The notes beneath the pieces are model-generated. The model had not been told where the DNA came from. It saw only the letters and a program-made list of their open reading frames with translations, and did no database searches. Positions 17,835 to 25,311 of a DNA stretch of 50,740 bases are shown in pieces. Made by a program: the position numbers and the translations under genes. Within the stretch, counting starts at the first letter, position 1; every line of letters begins with the position of its first letter. Origin of the DNA: an uncultured Saprospiraceae bacterium (lineage in GTDB: Bacteria; Bacteroidota; Bacteroidia; Chitinophagales; Saprospiraceae); the NCBI GenBank assembly GCA_938028705.1, contig CALIZI010000333.1, forward strand, positions 1-50,740, written 5' to 3'.

Positions 17835-18776
17835 TTAGTCAATTTTTTCTTTAATAATATACTCTGGACGTTCATCCATATTATCAAAAATACGCCAAAT
17901 ATATTCCCCTAAAATTCCCAAAAAAAAGAGATTTAAACCACCCAAAATCAGAATCAAAATCATCAGCGGTGCCCAACCTTTAAAAGGCGTATCGTTCATA
18001 AAATAATTATAAACAATCATAATACTGTAAATAACTCCCAGCACAAAAAAAACAAGCCCGATGCTCGACATCCATCGAATCGGCGAGTAACTCGTTCGTA
18101 AAAATCCGTCGATGAAATACTTGATTTTGTGTTTTATTTTGTATTGAGATTTCCCTTTTTTTCGCTCCTGCCGATGATAAGGAATGAATTGGGCAGAAAA
18201 GCCCATACTCAACAAATCCGCTTGCATAAATCGGTGTCTTCCCGTAAATTTCAACCAATGTGGAATGACTTTTTGGCGCACCAAAGCGCAATCAAATCCG
18301 CCCACAGGCACTGTCCGATTATAGTGATTGATGAGTCGATAAAAAAGACGCGACCCTGCACGATCCACCCAACCATCGTCTCTCTCATGTCGATACGCTA
18401 TGACCATATCGGTTTGTGCATCTCCATGTTTCAGCATTTGCGGAATCAAGTCAATCGGGTCTTGCAAATCTGCCGAAATAATGGCAACCCAATCCGCATC
18501 TTTCGCAGCCCGTAGTCCGGCTTTTATAGCGGCTATTTGTCCAAAATTTCGGGTAAAAGAAATCAAGCGTACATCAGCATCCTTTTCTTTGATTTTTTTC
18601 AATATCTCCCAAGAATCGTCCTGCGAACCATCATTAACAAATATCAATGTGGTCGTAATATTTTCTAATACTAATGCCCTGATTTGTTGATGCAATTCTT
18701 CCAAAGAAGAAGCATTATGATACACAGGAATCACAATCCTTAAACAAATATCGGATGCCGTAGCTAAGTCAGACAA
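17835..18776 (-). CDS. Family 2 glycosyltransferase, GtrB/ArnC/DPM1-like
   Basis: A 313-residue GT2. It opens with RIVIPVYHNASSLEEL and has the DXD-type SADLQDPIDLIPQML (about residues 100-114), FVNDGSQDDSWEIL, and FTRNFGQIAAIKAGL. Two C-terminal membrane helices (WMSSIGLVFFVLGVIYSIMI and ILILILGGLNLFFLGILGEY) give the layout of polyprenyl-phosphate glycosyl transferases such as GtrB, ArnC and Dpm1. It would make a lipid-linked sugar at the cytoplasmic face. The start is TTG at 18776, since an in-frame stop lies just upstream and no ATG is available. Adjacent hydroxylase, acyltransferase and TMTC-like genes suggest one glycan pathway. Confidence 0.87.
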   Translation of the reverse strand: MSDLATASDICLRIVIPVYHNASSLEELHQQIRALVLENITTTLIFVNDGSQDDSWEILKKIKEKDADVRLISFTRNFGQIAAIKAGLRAAKDADWVAIISADLQDPIDLIPQMLKHGDAQTDMVIAYRHERDDGWVDRAGSRLFYRLINHYNRTVPVGGFDCALVRQKVIPHWLKFTGRHRFMQADLLSMGFSAQFIPYHRQERKKGKSQYKIKHKIKYFIDGFLRTSYSPIRWMSSIGLVFFVLGVIYSIMIVYNYFMNDTPFKGWAPLMILILILGGLNLFFLGILGEYIWRIFDNMDERPEYIIKEKID

Positions 18777-18807
18777 AATATCTTATGTATATATAATGAA
18801 TTATTAA

Positions 18808-19566
18808 TTATTTCACTTTCCAATCTTGCTTCACTTCTTCTTTTTCGTACATCTCCAATTTCAAAATAGCATTTTTGACAAAGGGAGATTGTCCGAGCAA
18901 AAACACTAAAAATTCACTGAAATAAACTAAAAGTTTCGGCATTGGGCGTATAAAATCCACAAACAAAATTACTCTTGTTTCATCAGATTCATTCCAAGCG
19001 TCGTGGTGAAAAGTGTCGTCAAAAATCAGGCTTTTACCTTCCTCCCAATGGCGGATTTCACCGTCCAATCGCAAAGCGCATTTTTCTTTTTCTTTGGGTA
19101 TTTTTAACCCCAAATGATAACGCAAATATCCTTTGAATGGTCCTCTGTGTTCTGCAATATTAACATGCGGTTCTAAGATGGAAAAGAAGGCCGTTTTGAT
19201 GCGGGGAATTTTTTGTAAAAGCTTGTAAGATTCCGGGCAATGTTCACAATTATGTGGTACTTTTTGCCCATGGAACAGAAAAGCAAAAGACTGCCACTCG
19301 CCAAAATTAACTACTTTCAATTGTTCCTCTGATATATCGCAGATGTCCGGTATCGTATTGCGTTTTTCAAGCAACTCCTCCAGTTCTGCCCGCATCAGAT
19401 GCCACTCGTTTTCCACCTCCGCTACCCAAGCAAATTCCGACGAATCAAAGAATTTTTTGTTAGGAACGAATAGCGCAATAGTTCGTTCAAAAGAACGAAT
19501 CATGAATTGTCCAATGACATACAATACCCGATAGAGTTTACTATTTTCAGGAATTATTTTTCCCAT
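18808..19566 (-). CDS. Asp/Asn beta-hydroxylase-family dioxygenase (copy 2)
   Basis: A 252-residue paralogue of the enzyme at 16527-17213. It shares HRGPFKGYLRYHLGLKIP, HWEEGKSLIFDDTFHHDAWN and TRVILFVDFIRPMPKLL. Candidate iron ligands are His in EHRGP and His in FHHDAWN. The N-terminus is about 25 residues longer and is followed by IGQFMIRSFERTIALFVPNKK, a weakly hydrophobic amphipathic stretch that could associate with membrane. Having two diverged copies on either side of a GT2 and an acyltransferase suggests that two different substrates or positions are hydroxylated (inference). LpxO-like lipid hydroxylation is an alternative. Confidence 0.83.
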   Translation of the reverse strand: MGKIIPENSKLYRVLYVIGQFMIRSFERTIALFVPNKKFFDSSEFAWVAEVENEWHLMRAELEELLEKRNTIPDICDISEEQLKVVNFGEWQSFAFLFHGQKVPHNCEHCPESYKLLQKIPRIKTAFFSILEPHVNIAEHRGPFKGYLRYHLGLKIPKEKEKCALRLDGEIRHWEEGKSLIFDDTFHHDAWNESDETRVILFVDFIRPMPKLLVYFSEFLVFLLGQSPFVKNAILKLEMYEKEEVKQDWKVK

Positions 19567-19664
19567 TAAAATTGATGTTCAAATATTACAACACAATATA
19601 ATTTTTTGATTTTTAGGGTAAAAAAAATGTTAGTTCAATAATACAGTATGCCTTTGCAATTTTT

Positions 19665-20138
19665 CTACTCCAATTCAATCAACACCTGCCCTTTATCCAC
19701 TGCGTCCCCCTCTCCTACTTTGATGTGCTTAATCGTACCCTTTCCGGGTGATTTAATGGCATTTTCCATTTTCATGGCTTCCAGTATCAGCAAAATATCT
19801 CCTTTATCAACCTCCTCTCCTGCCCCAACCGGAATTTTTAAAACCAAACCCGGCATAGGTGCTTTTATATTATCTATTTTTTGGGTATTTAAATTACTAA
19901 AACCTAATTGTTTGAGCAATCTATCGAAGCGGTCTTCGGCTTGAATGGTATAAGTATTATTATTGACTTTTATGGTCAGTGTTTTGGCTGCGGCATCGGA
20001 TTCGACCAGCTCTGCATTATAGGATTTGTCATTCAAAATAATGTGAAAACGACCTTGTTCGTATTCTTCAATATCGTGCCGGAGGTCTTGTTCTCCCAAT
20101 TCAAATTCGTAAGTATCGTTGATATAAAATTTGTACAT
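19665..20138 (-). CDS. Biotin carboxyl carrier protein of an acyl-CoA carboxylase
   Basis: A 157-residue protein with an N-terminal adaptor part (YKFYINDTYEFELGEQDL), a Pro-containing linker and a C-terminal biotinyl domain (about residues 85-157) with the biotinylation motif EAMKMENAI and the usual GVVLKI/GDILLILE strands. The ATG at 20138 is preferred over an upstream TTG at 20150. In Bacteroidota such free carriers serve propionyl-CoA/methylmalonyl-type carboxylases; the carboxyltransferase and biotin carboxylase genes are not in this window. The upstream spacer (20151-20235) is made of ATTAATG words. Confidence 0.85.
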   Translation of the reverse strand: MYKFYINDTYEFELGEQDLRHDIEEYEQGRFHIILNDKSYNAELVESDAAAKTLTIKVNNNTYTIQAEDRFDRLLKQLGFSNLNTQKIDNIKAPMPGLVLKIPVGAGEEVDKGDILLILEAMKMENAIKSPGKGTIKHIKVGEGDAVDKGQVLIELE

Positions 20139-20246
20139 AAAAATAGTCAACGATTAATGATTAATGATTAATGATTAATTTTAGCTACACGACAATATTA
20201 CTCGCGTTAGTAATTAACCGTTATATCATTAACCATTAATCATTAT
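20139..20246. repeat. Heptamer-word palindromic spacer
   Basis: Four tandem copies of the 7-nt word ATTAATG (20153-20177) are mirrored by the complementary words CATTAACCATTAATCATTA (about 20228-20245). The spacer between the biotin carrier gene and the small membrane-protein gene can therefore fold into a long imperfect hairpin. Confidence 0.6.
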
Positions 20247-20616
20247 TAAATAATTTGGTTAAAAAATATAATTCAAAGATAGTATATAGTGTGTAAACGA
20301 GGAAAAAAGGCAGGACAAATAAGTGGCTGGCAGGTTGAAATTGTTTGTAGTAGTAGAGGACAAACACGACCGAACTGATGATTTTGAGGAAGTTGAAAAA
20401 GATACCTAAGCGGAAATTAAGAAAGGGATTGTTGCGCTGTTTGCCGAGCCAAGCCATACCGTAAATCAGGATACAAAGAAAGATGAAAAAACCCCAACTG
20501 TACCATGTAAAATCCTGATATTGAGCCACTTGGGGGATGTACTGAAACCCAAATAATAATGCTCCGACGAGCAGTGAAAAGATAGTAAGTTGTGTAAAAA
20601 AAATGCTTGGCTGCAT
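20236..20616 (-). CDS. Four-helix small membrane protein
   Basis: A 126-residue hydrophobic protein with four predicted helices (FFTQLTIFSLLVGALLFG, FTWYSWGFFIFLCILIYGMA, FNFLKIISSVVFVLYYY, LFVLPFFLVYTLYTIFELYF). In Bacteroidota a protein of this size and layout often sits between AtpZ and the F0 subunit a gene of the ATP synthase operon, and it resembles ATP synthase accessory (AtpI-like) proteins. Here the atpB gene does not follow; the biotin carrier gene does. The function is inferred only from position after AtpZ. Confidence 0.6.
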   Translation of the reverse strand: MQPSIFFTQLTIFSLLVGALLFGFQYIPQVAQYQDFTWYSWGFFIFLCILIYGMAWLGKQRNNPFLNFRLGIFFNFLKIISSVVFVLYYYKQFQPASHLFVLPFFLVYTLYTIFELYFLTKLFNND

Positions 20617-20680
20617 ACTATGTGTTGAAGTGTTGTTGTGTTGTTGTGTTGAAGTTTGTAACTATGAAGCCATAAAATCA
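20617..20680. repeat. GTGTTGTTGT word repeat in a short spacer
   Basis: The spacer between the AtpZ and membrane-protein genes carries repeated words (TGTTGAAG, TGTTGT) at about 20625-20655. It is another example of the word-repeat spacers seen through the window. Confidence 0.5.
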
Positions 20681-20923
20681 TTATTTTTGGTCAGCCATCA
20701 ATTGGCGAATGACCAGAAAAAGGGCTAAAAAAACGCCCAATAATGCAAAAGCAGCCGTCAGGTAAGGCTGCGAAGTTTCAAAATAATTGTCCAATTTTTT
20801 ACCGGCAAAGACAAACAAAAAAATGGTGACAGCCATCTGAAATGCCATACCTGTATATTTCATAAACCGAAACTGATTATTCTTCGGTGGCTTCTTCTTC
20901 GACGGTGGTGACGGTTTCGACAT
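20681..20923 (-). CDS. AtpZ/AtpI family F-ATPase-associated protein
   Basis: An 80-residue protein with a basic, Pro/Lys-rich N-terminus (MSKPSPPSKKKPPKNN), then FRFMKYTGMAFQMAVTIFLF and LTAAFALLGVFLALFLVI as two membrane helices with GKKLDNYF between them. KYxGMAFQM...GKxLD is the hallmark of the AtpZ/AtpI family (Mg/Ca transport or c-ring assembly in F-ATPase operons). The ATG at 20923 is chosen because the conserved part begins before the next Met. This makes it overlap the bactofilin gene end by 47 bases. ATP synthase genes themselves are not in the window. Confidence 0.75.
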   Translation of the reverse strand: MSKPSPPSKKKPPKNNQFRFMKYTGMAFQMAVTIFLFVFAGKKLDNYFETSQPYLTAAFALLGVFLALFLVIRQLMADQK

Positions 20924-21302
20924 AATTGGTATCTTGCTGAATAATTTCACAGGCTCCGTTAAAGTTTGCACCCGGATCTATATCAAGGCTGCCTGTGGTA
21001 ATTTTGCCGTTTAAGGAGGCTGTTTTTCCAAGTTTCAATTTTTGTTCAGCCCTCACATTACCCTCTACCTGCCCTTCTATGACAGCATCTTGGCATCTAA
21101 TCTCGCCTTCCACATAGCCATTCGCCCCAATCACCAATTTGGCTTGGCAGTGAACATTCCCCCTTACCGTTCCGTCAATACGAATGTCATTTTGAGATGT
21201 AATATGACCATCAATGACAGTGCCTTGCACCAGATTATTCCGGGCATGGTTTGAGCCGCCGACTAAGCTAATTCCGTTTTTATTGTCTTTATTGCCAAAC
21301 AT
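20877..21302 (-). CDS. Bactofilin (polymer-forming cytoskeletal protein)
   Basis: A 141-residue protein from the ATG at 21302 (MFGNKDNKNG); the upstream extension is not conserved-looking. It has the bactofilin beta-helix: LVQGTVIDGHITSQNDIRID, GTVRGNVHCQAKLVIGANGYV, EGEIRCQDAVIEGQVEGNV, and LKLGKTASLNGKITTGSLDI, followed by an acidic disordered tail (VTTVEEEATEE). Bactofilins polymerise without nucleotide and often anchor M23 peptidases to shape the cell wall. An M23 peptidase gene lies directly upstream on the same strand, so a shape module is likely. It overlaps the AtpZ gene. Confidence 0.88.
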   Translation of the reverse strand: MFGNKDNKNGISLVGGSNHARNNLVQGTVIDGHITSQNDIRIDGTVRGNVHCQAKLVIGANGYVEGEIRCQDAVIEGQVEGNVRAEQKLKLGKTASLNGKITTGSLDIDPGANFNGACEIIQQDTNYVETVTTVEEEATEE

Positions 21303-21588
21303 CTGCGATGTGGTTTTTAGTTGAACAGTTGAGTAGGTAATCAGGTATTTATAAAACAAATTAACACAAAAAACAATTCGTAATTTTGTAAAAATTAAAC
21401 TTCATACAACATTCAATTATTACTCATTTTTTAATCTAAAACTTGTTTTTTGTCGAAAAATACAAATAATTATTTTTTATAAAATGTATAAAATAATTTT
21501 TTAAAATAAATTAAATTATACATTTTAATTTTATTAAAATAATAAAACAACCTGATTCACCAATCAACTAATTACCTGATTCACTAAA
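21303..21588. other. AT-rich spacer between M23 peptidase and bactofilin genes
   Basis: About 285 bases with long A/T runs (21440-21545). At the right end (21549-21590) are repeated CTGATTCACYAA words, related to the words at 22640-22675. No gene is seen. Confidence 0.5.
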
Positions 21589-22464
21589 TCAAAAATCAAT
21601 ATAATCACTTGGGTCAACGGGTTTACCGTTTTGCCAAAGTTCAAAATGCAGGTGAGGTCCGTCGGACATTTCGCCTGTATTACCGATAACGGCAATCGCC
21701 TCTCCCGCACTGACAAAACTACCAACTTTTTTCAACAATACCGAATTATGTTTGTAAAAAGAAATCAGGTTGTGTTTGTGCTGAACGGCAATCACATTTC
21801 CGGTGTCCATCGTTTCTTCCGAAGAAATGACCGTACCGCTCAAAACACTCTGCACAGGTGTATTGCGCGGTGCAGAAAGGTCGATACCATAATGCTTTTT
21901 ATCCGGTCTGAACCTGTCGGTCACGCGTGCGCCCATCAGCGGTGGCGAAATGTACTGTTGCGCCATACCGTTGTGATTGGTGGACACCAATATTCTTTTG
22001 ACCGGCTTGGTATTCGTATTATCCGTTTTGTTCGTATTATCGTACTTGGCACGCAGGGCAAGGTCTTCGGCTATCGGCTCAATTTTTTCTGTCTCTGCCT
22101 CTTCACTTGTCGCAACATATTCACCTGGACCCGATTCGTAATCTCCACTTAACCAACGCTCTCTGGATTCTATAATCGCATTTTGAGCTTCCACTATCTG
22201 CCCAAGTGTATCTATTTTTGATTGTAACGCAACTATCTCTTTTGGGTTAATATAATCACCGGGCAGCGTGCGTCGAAGTGGCGTAAATGCTAATAACAAC
22301 CACCCCACAGACAGCGCACCCAAGAGCAAAGCACCGATAGCAATGTACCCATTGAGGCGCGTAAGCCGATACGAGGTGACTTCCTCAAAAGTATCGTCAT
22401 TCATCACTACAAGACGGTATTTGTCTTGCAGATTATTGGTCGAAGAATGTAGGTCGTCTGACAT
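21589..22464 (-). CDS. Membrane-anchored M23 (LytM) family endopeptidase
   Basis: A 291-residue protein with a short cytoplasmic N-terminus, one membrane helix (GYIAIGALLLGALSVGWLLLAF), a coiled-coil-prone stretch (PKEIVALQSKIDTLGQIVEA) and a C-terminal LytM domain from about residue 170. Zinc motifs are HYGIDLSAP (H-xxx-D, about residues 196-200) and GPHLHFELW (HxH, about 269-271). LytM enzymes cut peptidoglycan cross-bridges. The layout equals the M23 peptidases that pair with bactofilins (LmdC-BacA, Csd1-CcmA). It is the first gene of a minus-strand set with the bactofilin. Confidence 0.88.
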   Translation of the reverse strand: MSDDLHSSTNNLQDKYRLVVMNDDTFEEVTSYRLTRLNGYIAIGALLLGALSVGWLLLAFTPLRRTLPGDYINPKEIVALQSKIDTLGQIVEAQNAIIESRERWLSGDYESGPGEYVATSEEAETEKIEPIAEDLALRAKYDNTNKTDNTNTKPVKRILVSTNHNGMAQQYISPPLMGARVTDRFRPDKKHYGIDLSAPRNTPVQSVLSGTVISSEETMDTGNVIAVQHKHNLISFYKHNSVLLKKVGSFVSAGEAIAVIGNTGEMSDGPHLHFELWQNGKPVDPSDYIDF

Positions 22465-22907
22465 TTTGTTAGCTAATGGTTAAGGAAATGGAATCGGACA
22501 ATATTTTGCCCACACTAACGTACTTGTTATCAGTTTATCTGTTAATTGGTGAATCTGTTAAACAGGTAATTAGTTGAGCAGGTAATTGGTTGAATGGATA
22601 ACTGGATTATAATATGCTGATTATCAATTTACCCGATTAACTGTTCAACCAATTCACTGATTCACCAATTCACCGTTTTACAAAAGTAAAGCTAATTTTA
22701 ACAATTTTCGGAATATTCGGACATATATTTTACTTAAAATTAATGTTAGAATAAAAAATAGGAACACAGATAAAGCGGATTGAACAGATAACACAGATTT
22801 TTTTTCGATATATTAGTCCACTTTTGTATTAACATTTTAATTTTATTAAAAATTATTTATTAATATTTTTTAAATAATAATAAATTTCAATATAAAACTC
22901 AAACATA
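22465..22907. other. Intergenic region with word-palindrome
   Basis: A divergent spacer of about 440 bases. At 22538-22605 the words AATTGGTGAATC and AGGTAATTGGTTGAAT repeat. At 22630-22675 their complements follow (TTCAACCAATTCACTG, TTCACCAATTCACC), making a long imperfect palindrome. The rest (22680-22900) is AT-rich and holds the unrecognised promoter of the GldM-like gene pair. Confidence 0.55.
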
Positions 22908-23933
22908 ATGTGCAAACCTTCCCTGATATTTCTTTTTGCTTCCTTGTTTTTTATAGTCGGATGCTATCATAGAGAAAGTGATGACACACTTGATGCTTAC
23001 ATGCAAATTGTGAATAAAATGAAGGCTAATAATTCAAGCCTTGATGATAATATTCACTCTAAAATAGCTTCGATGAAAGATAGGTTTAAAAGAAAACCGG
23101 ATTTTATACCGCTACATAAAGCTGCAAAAGATATATTCGATGCTATCAAGGAATTTAATGCCTATCTTGATGATGTGAACAAACGCTTTTATACATTGGC
23201 AGGAAGCGGAGTGCGAGAATCTTCATACAATTATTTTTATGATGTAGAAAAAAACAAATTAAGAAATAAAAAACTTGTAAATGACTTTTTTATAAATGGT
23301 TATCAAGACAAATATGGTCATCGGGTAGCTCCCGAAGGTGTAAAAATCAATAATAAAATAACCGAAACAAGAGATAAAGTTATTGCAATTTTAAATCATC
23401 ATTCAAATAATAAAAATTTTCGTATTAAAGATGATGAATTAGAAGACCTCTTCTCTAAATGGTTGCTAAATAATCATAATATATCTGAATCTCAAAATAG
23501 TAGCTGGGAGGAAAATACATTTAAAAATCAATCGGTGGCAGCCACTTATGTCACTTTGATAATGCTTAAAAATGATGCCCTTTTATCAGCGCAAATGATG
23601 GCATATTATCTATCCGCTAAAGCTAGTGGCACAATCATAAAGTCCAGCGAATTGGCTGTTGTAATTTCTCCTAAGAAAAGTCAAGTCATCAAAGGTGAAC
23701 CGTTTGAAACTGAGATTTTTCTGGCTCAGACATCATTCCACACCGTAGTCACAGTCAAAGTCAATGGAAAAGAAGTGGAAGTCGAAAAAGGCATAGCCAC
23801 CTACAAAGTACCTTCTGCAAAATGTGGCGAACACACTTATGTTGCCGAAATCACCGTCAAGAATCCGTACAATAACAGAATTGAAACCTACAAAGAAACC
23901 TTCAAATACGAAGTCGGCAAGCGTTGTTATTAA
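22908..23933 (+). CDS. GldM-like lipoprotein, copy 1
   Basis: A 341-residue lipoprotein with LIFLFASLFFIVGC as signal and lipobox (Cys at residue 19). The mature part follows the periplasmic GldM plan: a helical N-domain (SLDDNIHSKIASMKDRFK ... FDAIKEFNAYLDDVNKRF), then SWEENTFKNQSVAATYVTLI, matching the GldM WEExNFxxxPLAAVxTxLxKL segment, a helix LKNDALLSAQMMAYYLSAKA, and a beta domain (AVVISPKKSQVIKGEPFETE through NNRIETYKETFKYEV) like GldM domain D2. GldM is normally an inner-membrane T9SS/gliding motor subunit with an N-terminal helix that couples to GldL. Here that helix is replaced by a lipid anchor and the last domains are missing. The function is unknown. Confidence 0.7.
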   Translation: MCKPSLIFLFASLFFIVGCYHRESDDTLDAYMQIVNKMKANNSSLDDNIHSKIASMKDRFKRKPDFIPLHKAAKDIFDAIKEFNAYLDDVNKRFYTLAGSGVRESSYNYFYDVEKNKLRNKKLVNDFFINGYQDKYGHRVAPEGVKINNKITETRDKVIAILNHHSNNKNFRIKDDELEDLFSKWLLNNHNISESQNSSWEENTFKNQSVAATYVTLIMLKNDALLSAQMMAYYLSAKASGTIIKSSELAVVISPKKSQVIKGEPFETEIFLAQTSFHTVVTVKVNGKEVEVEKGIATYKVPSAKCGEHTYVAEITVKNPYNNRIETYKETFKYEVGKRCY

Positions 23934-23962
23934 CTCATTATCAATACATTAAACTCAAAACT

Positions 23963-24856
23963 ATGAATCTACAATCTTTGATATTTTTTCTTGCTCTATC
24001 TATTTTAATCATTGGATGCGACTTTGGCATGGACAAAGTATACTCCGAAATGGCAGAAGTCATTGAAGCGAATAATTCAACCTTAGAAACGAGTATTGAA
24101 AGTAAGATAAGCGCAATGGAGGATATGGTAAAAAGAAAACCGGACTATAAACCTACCGTTCCGGCAGCAAAGGAAATTCAAAGTATCACATTAGATTTTA
24201 TTGAATTTCTTAATAAGGTAAACGGTCATTTTGACAATAAAGAATTTCGTAAAATAGACGGCAATCAAATCAAGGAAAAAAGTATCATTACAAAGCAAAA
24301 AGTCATAGAGACCTTGAACACTTTGGCAGATAATAGAACTTTGGGAATCAAAAAAGATGAAATAGAAGCACTTAGCGTCAAACACATCTTCCTTAATAGA
24401 AATCTACCGCAGATCAATGGTAAAAATTGGAAGGACTACAATTTTCGGAGGCAATCCGTTGAAGCCAATAAGAATGCCCTATCAAAACTCGAAAATGATG
24501 CACTCATGGCAGCGAAGCAGTCTATTGATTATCTTGCAAGTAAAATTGGTGCTACGGCAACAATTTTTGAAAAATTCGTCGTTGTAAATTCTCCAGAGAA
24601 AAGCCATATCATAAAAGGTGAAACTTATGAATCTCATATTTTTTTAAGTGCAGCATCAAGTCAAGCTAAAGTTACAGTCAAAGTCGATGGAAAAGAACTC
24701 GAAGTTGAACGAGGCGTAGCCACCTTCAAAACGCGCCCGACAAAATACGGTGAACACAAATACGAAGCCGAAATCACCGTTACTAATCCATACAACAACA
24801 AAACAGAAACCTACAAAGAAACCTTCAAATACGAAGTCGGCGAGCGTTGTTACTGA
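23963..24856 (+). CDS. GldM-like lipoprotein, copy 2
   Basis: A 297-residue tandem paralogue 29 bases after copy 1. ATG 23963 gives LQSLIFFLALSILIIGC with the lipobox Cys near residue 18. It repeats the same plan: SLETSIESKISAMEDMVKRK-type helix, NWKDYNFRRQSVEANKNAL, LENDALMAAKQSIDYLASKI, and the D2-like beta domain (VVVNSPEKSHIIKGETYESH). The last 30 residues (NPYNN..TETYKETFKYEVG.RCY) are almost identical to copy 1 while the N-terminal half has diverged, so the C-terminal domain is the constrained part. It probably lies in one operon with copy 1 and may form a heterodimer, since GldM is a dimer (inference). Confidence 0.7.
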   Translation: MNLQSLIFFLALSILIIGCDFGMDKVYSEMAEVIEANNSTLETSIESKISAMEDMVKRKPDYKPTVPAAKEIQSITLDFIEFLNKVNGHFDNKEFRKIDGNQIKEKSIITKQKVIETLNTLADNRTLGIKKDEIEALSVKHIFLNRNLPQINGKNWKDYNFRRQSVEANKNALSKLENDALMAAKQSIDYLASKIGATATIFEKFVVVNSPEKSHIIKGETYESHIFLSAASSQAKVTVKVDGKELEVERGVATFKTRPTKYGEHKYEAEITVTNPYNNKTETYKETFKYEVGERCY

Positions 24857-24917
24857 TGATTCACTTTACTTTAAAACACTTTTTTCGTCATACATTTCTA
24901 TGTTAGTGCGATGTGAA

Positions 24918-24949
24918 TTGTACTATGTGCGGATTTGTTCGTATTTTTG
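24918..24949 (+). promoter_or_regulatory. Promoter of the MNT nucleotidyltransferase gene
   Basis: TTG at 24918-24920, a 21-nt spacer and TATTTTTG at 24942-24949 fit the Bacteroidota consensus. The predicted start lies about 10 nt before the ATG at 24966. This also supports that ATG over the longer upstream open frame, which runs into the GldM-like gene. Confidence 0.5.
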
Positions 24950-24965
24950 TAAAAATGTACGTAAC

Positions 24966-25289
24966 ATGAAATTAATTGGTCAATATCAAGAAGAATTAAA
25001 TCAAGCCTGTATTCATTTTCGGGTCAATGAATTATATGCCTTCGGCTCAATATTGACAGAAAAATTTAATGATAGCAGCGATATAGATTTATTGGTCTCT
25101 ATTGACTCAACCGACCCTGTCGAATATGCCGAGCGTTATTTCGATTTAAAATTTGAATTAGAACGAATTTTTAATCGAAAAATTGATTTGGTAGAAGAAA
25201 AAGCCATTAAAAATGAAATATTTAAAGCTAAATTGAACCATACAAAAACCTTAGTTTATACAAGAAAGAATCAAGGTTTGGCTCGATGA
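24966..25289 (+). CDS. MNT-type minimal nucleotidyltransferase (orphan antitoxin-like)
   Basis: A 107-residue protein with the Pol-beta superfamily motif YAFGSILTEKFNDSSDIDLL (GS near residue 26, DxD at DIDL) and a third Asp in IDLVEEKAIKNE. It matches the MntA-like antitoxins that AMPylate a HEPN RNase partner. The expected HEPN gene is absent on both sides: downstream, 7 bases on, is mrp, and upstream are GldM-like lipoproteins. It may be an orphan antitoxin, a solitary enzyme, or a remnant. Confidence 0.8.
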   Translation: MKLIGQYQEELNQACIHFRVNELYAFGSILTEKFNDSSDIDLLVSIDSTDPVEYAERYFDLKFELERIFNRKIDLVEEKAIKNEIFKAKLNHTKTLVYTRKNQGLAR

Positions 25290-25311
25290 ATTTTAAATGA
25301 TAAAAACAAAG

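Noticed and set aside
20681-20971. Part of an ATP synthase operon
   Set aside because: AtpZ and a small membrane protein are present, but no F0 or F1 subunit gene follows on either side in this window.
24750-24965. Upstream extension of the MNT gene into the GldM-like gene
   Set aside because: It overlaps a conserved domain in another frame and lies before the predicted promoter. The ATG at 24966 fits the family.
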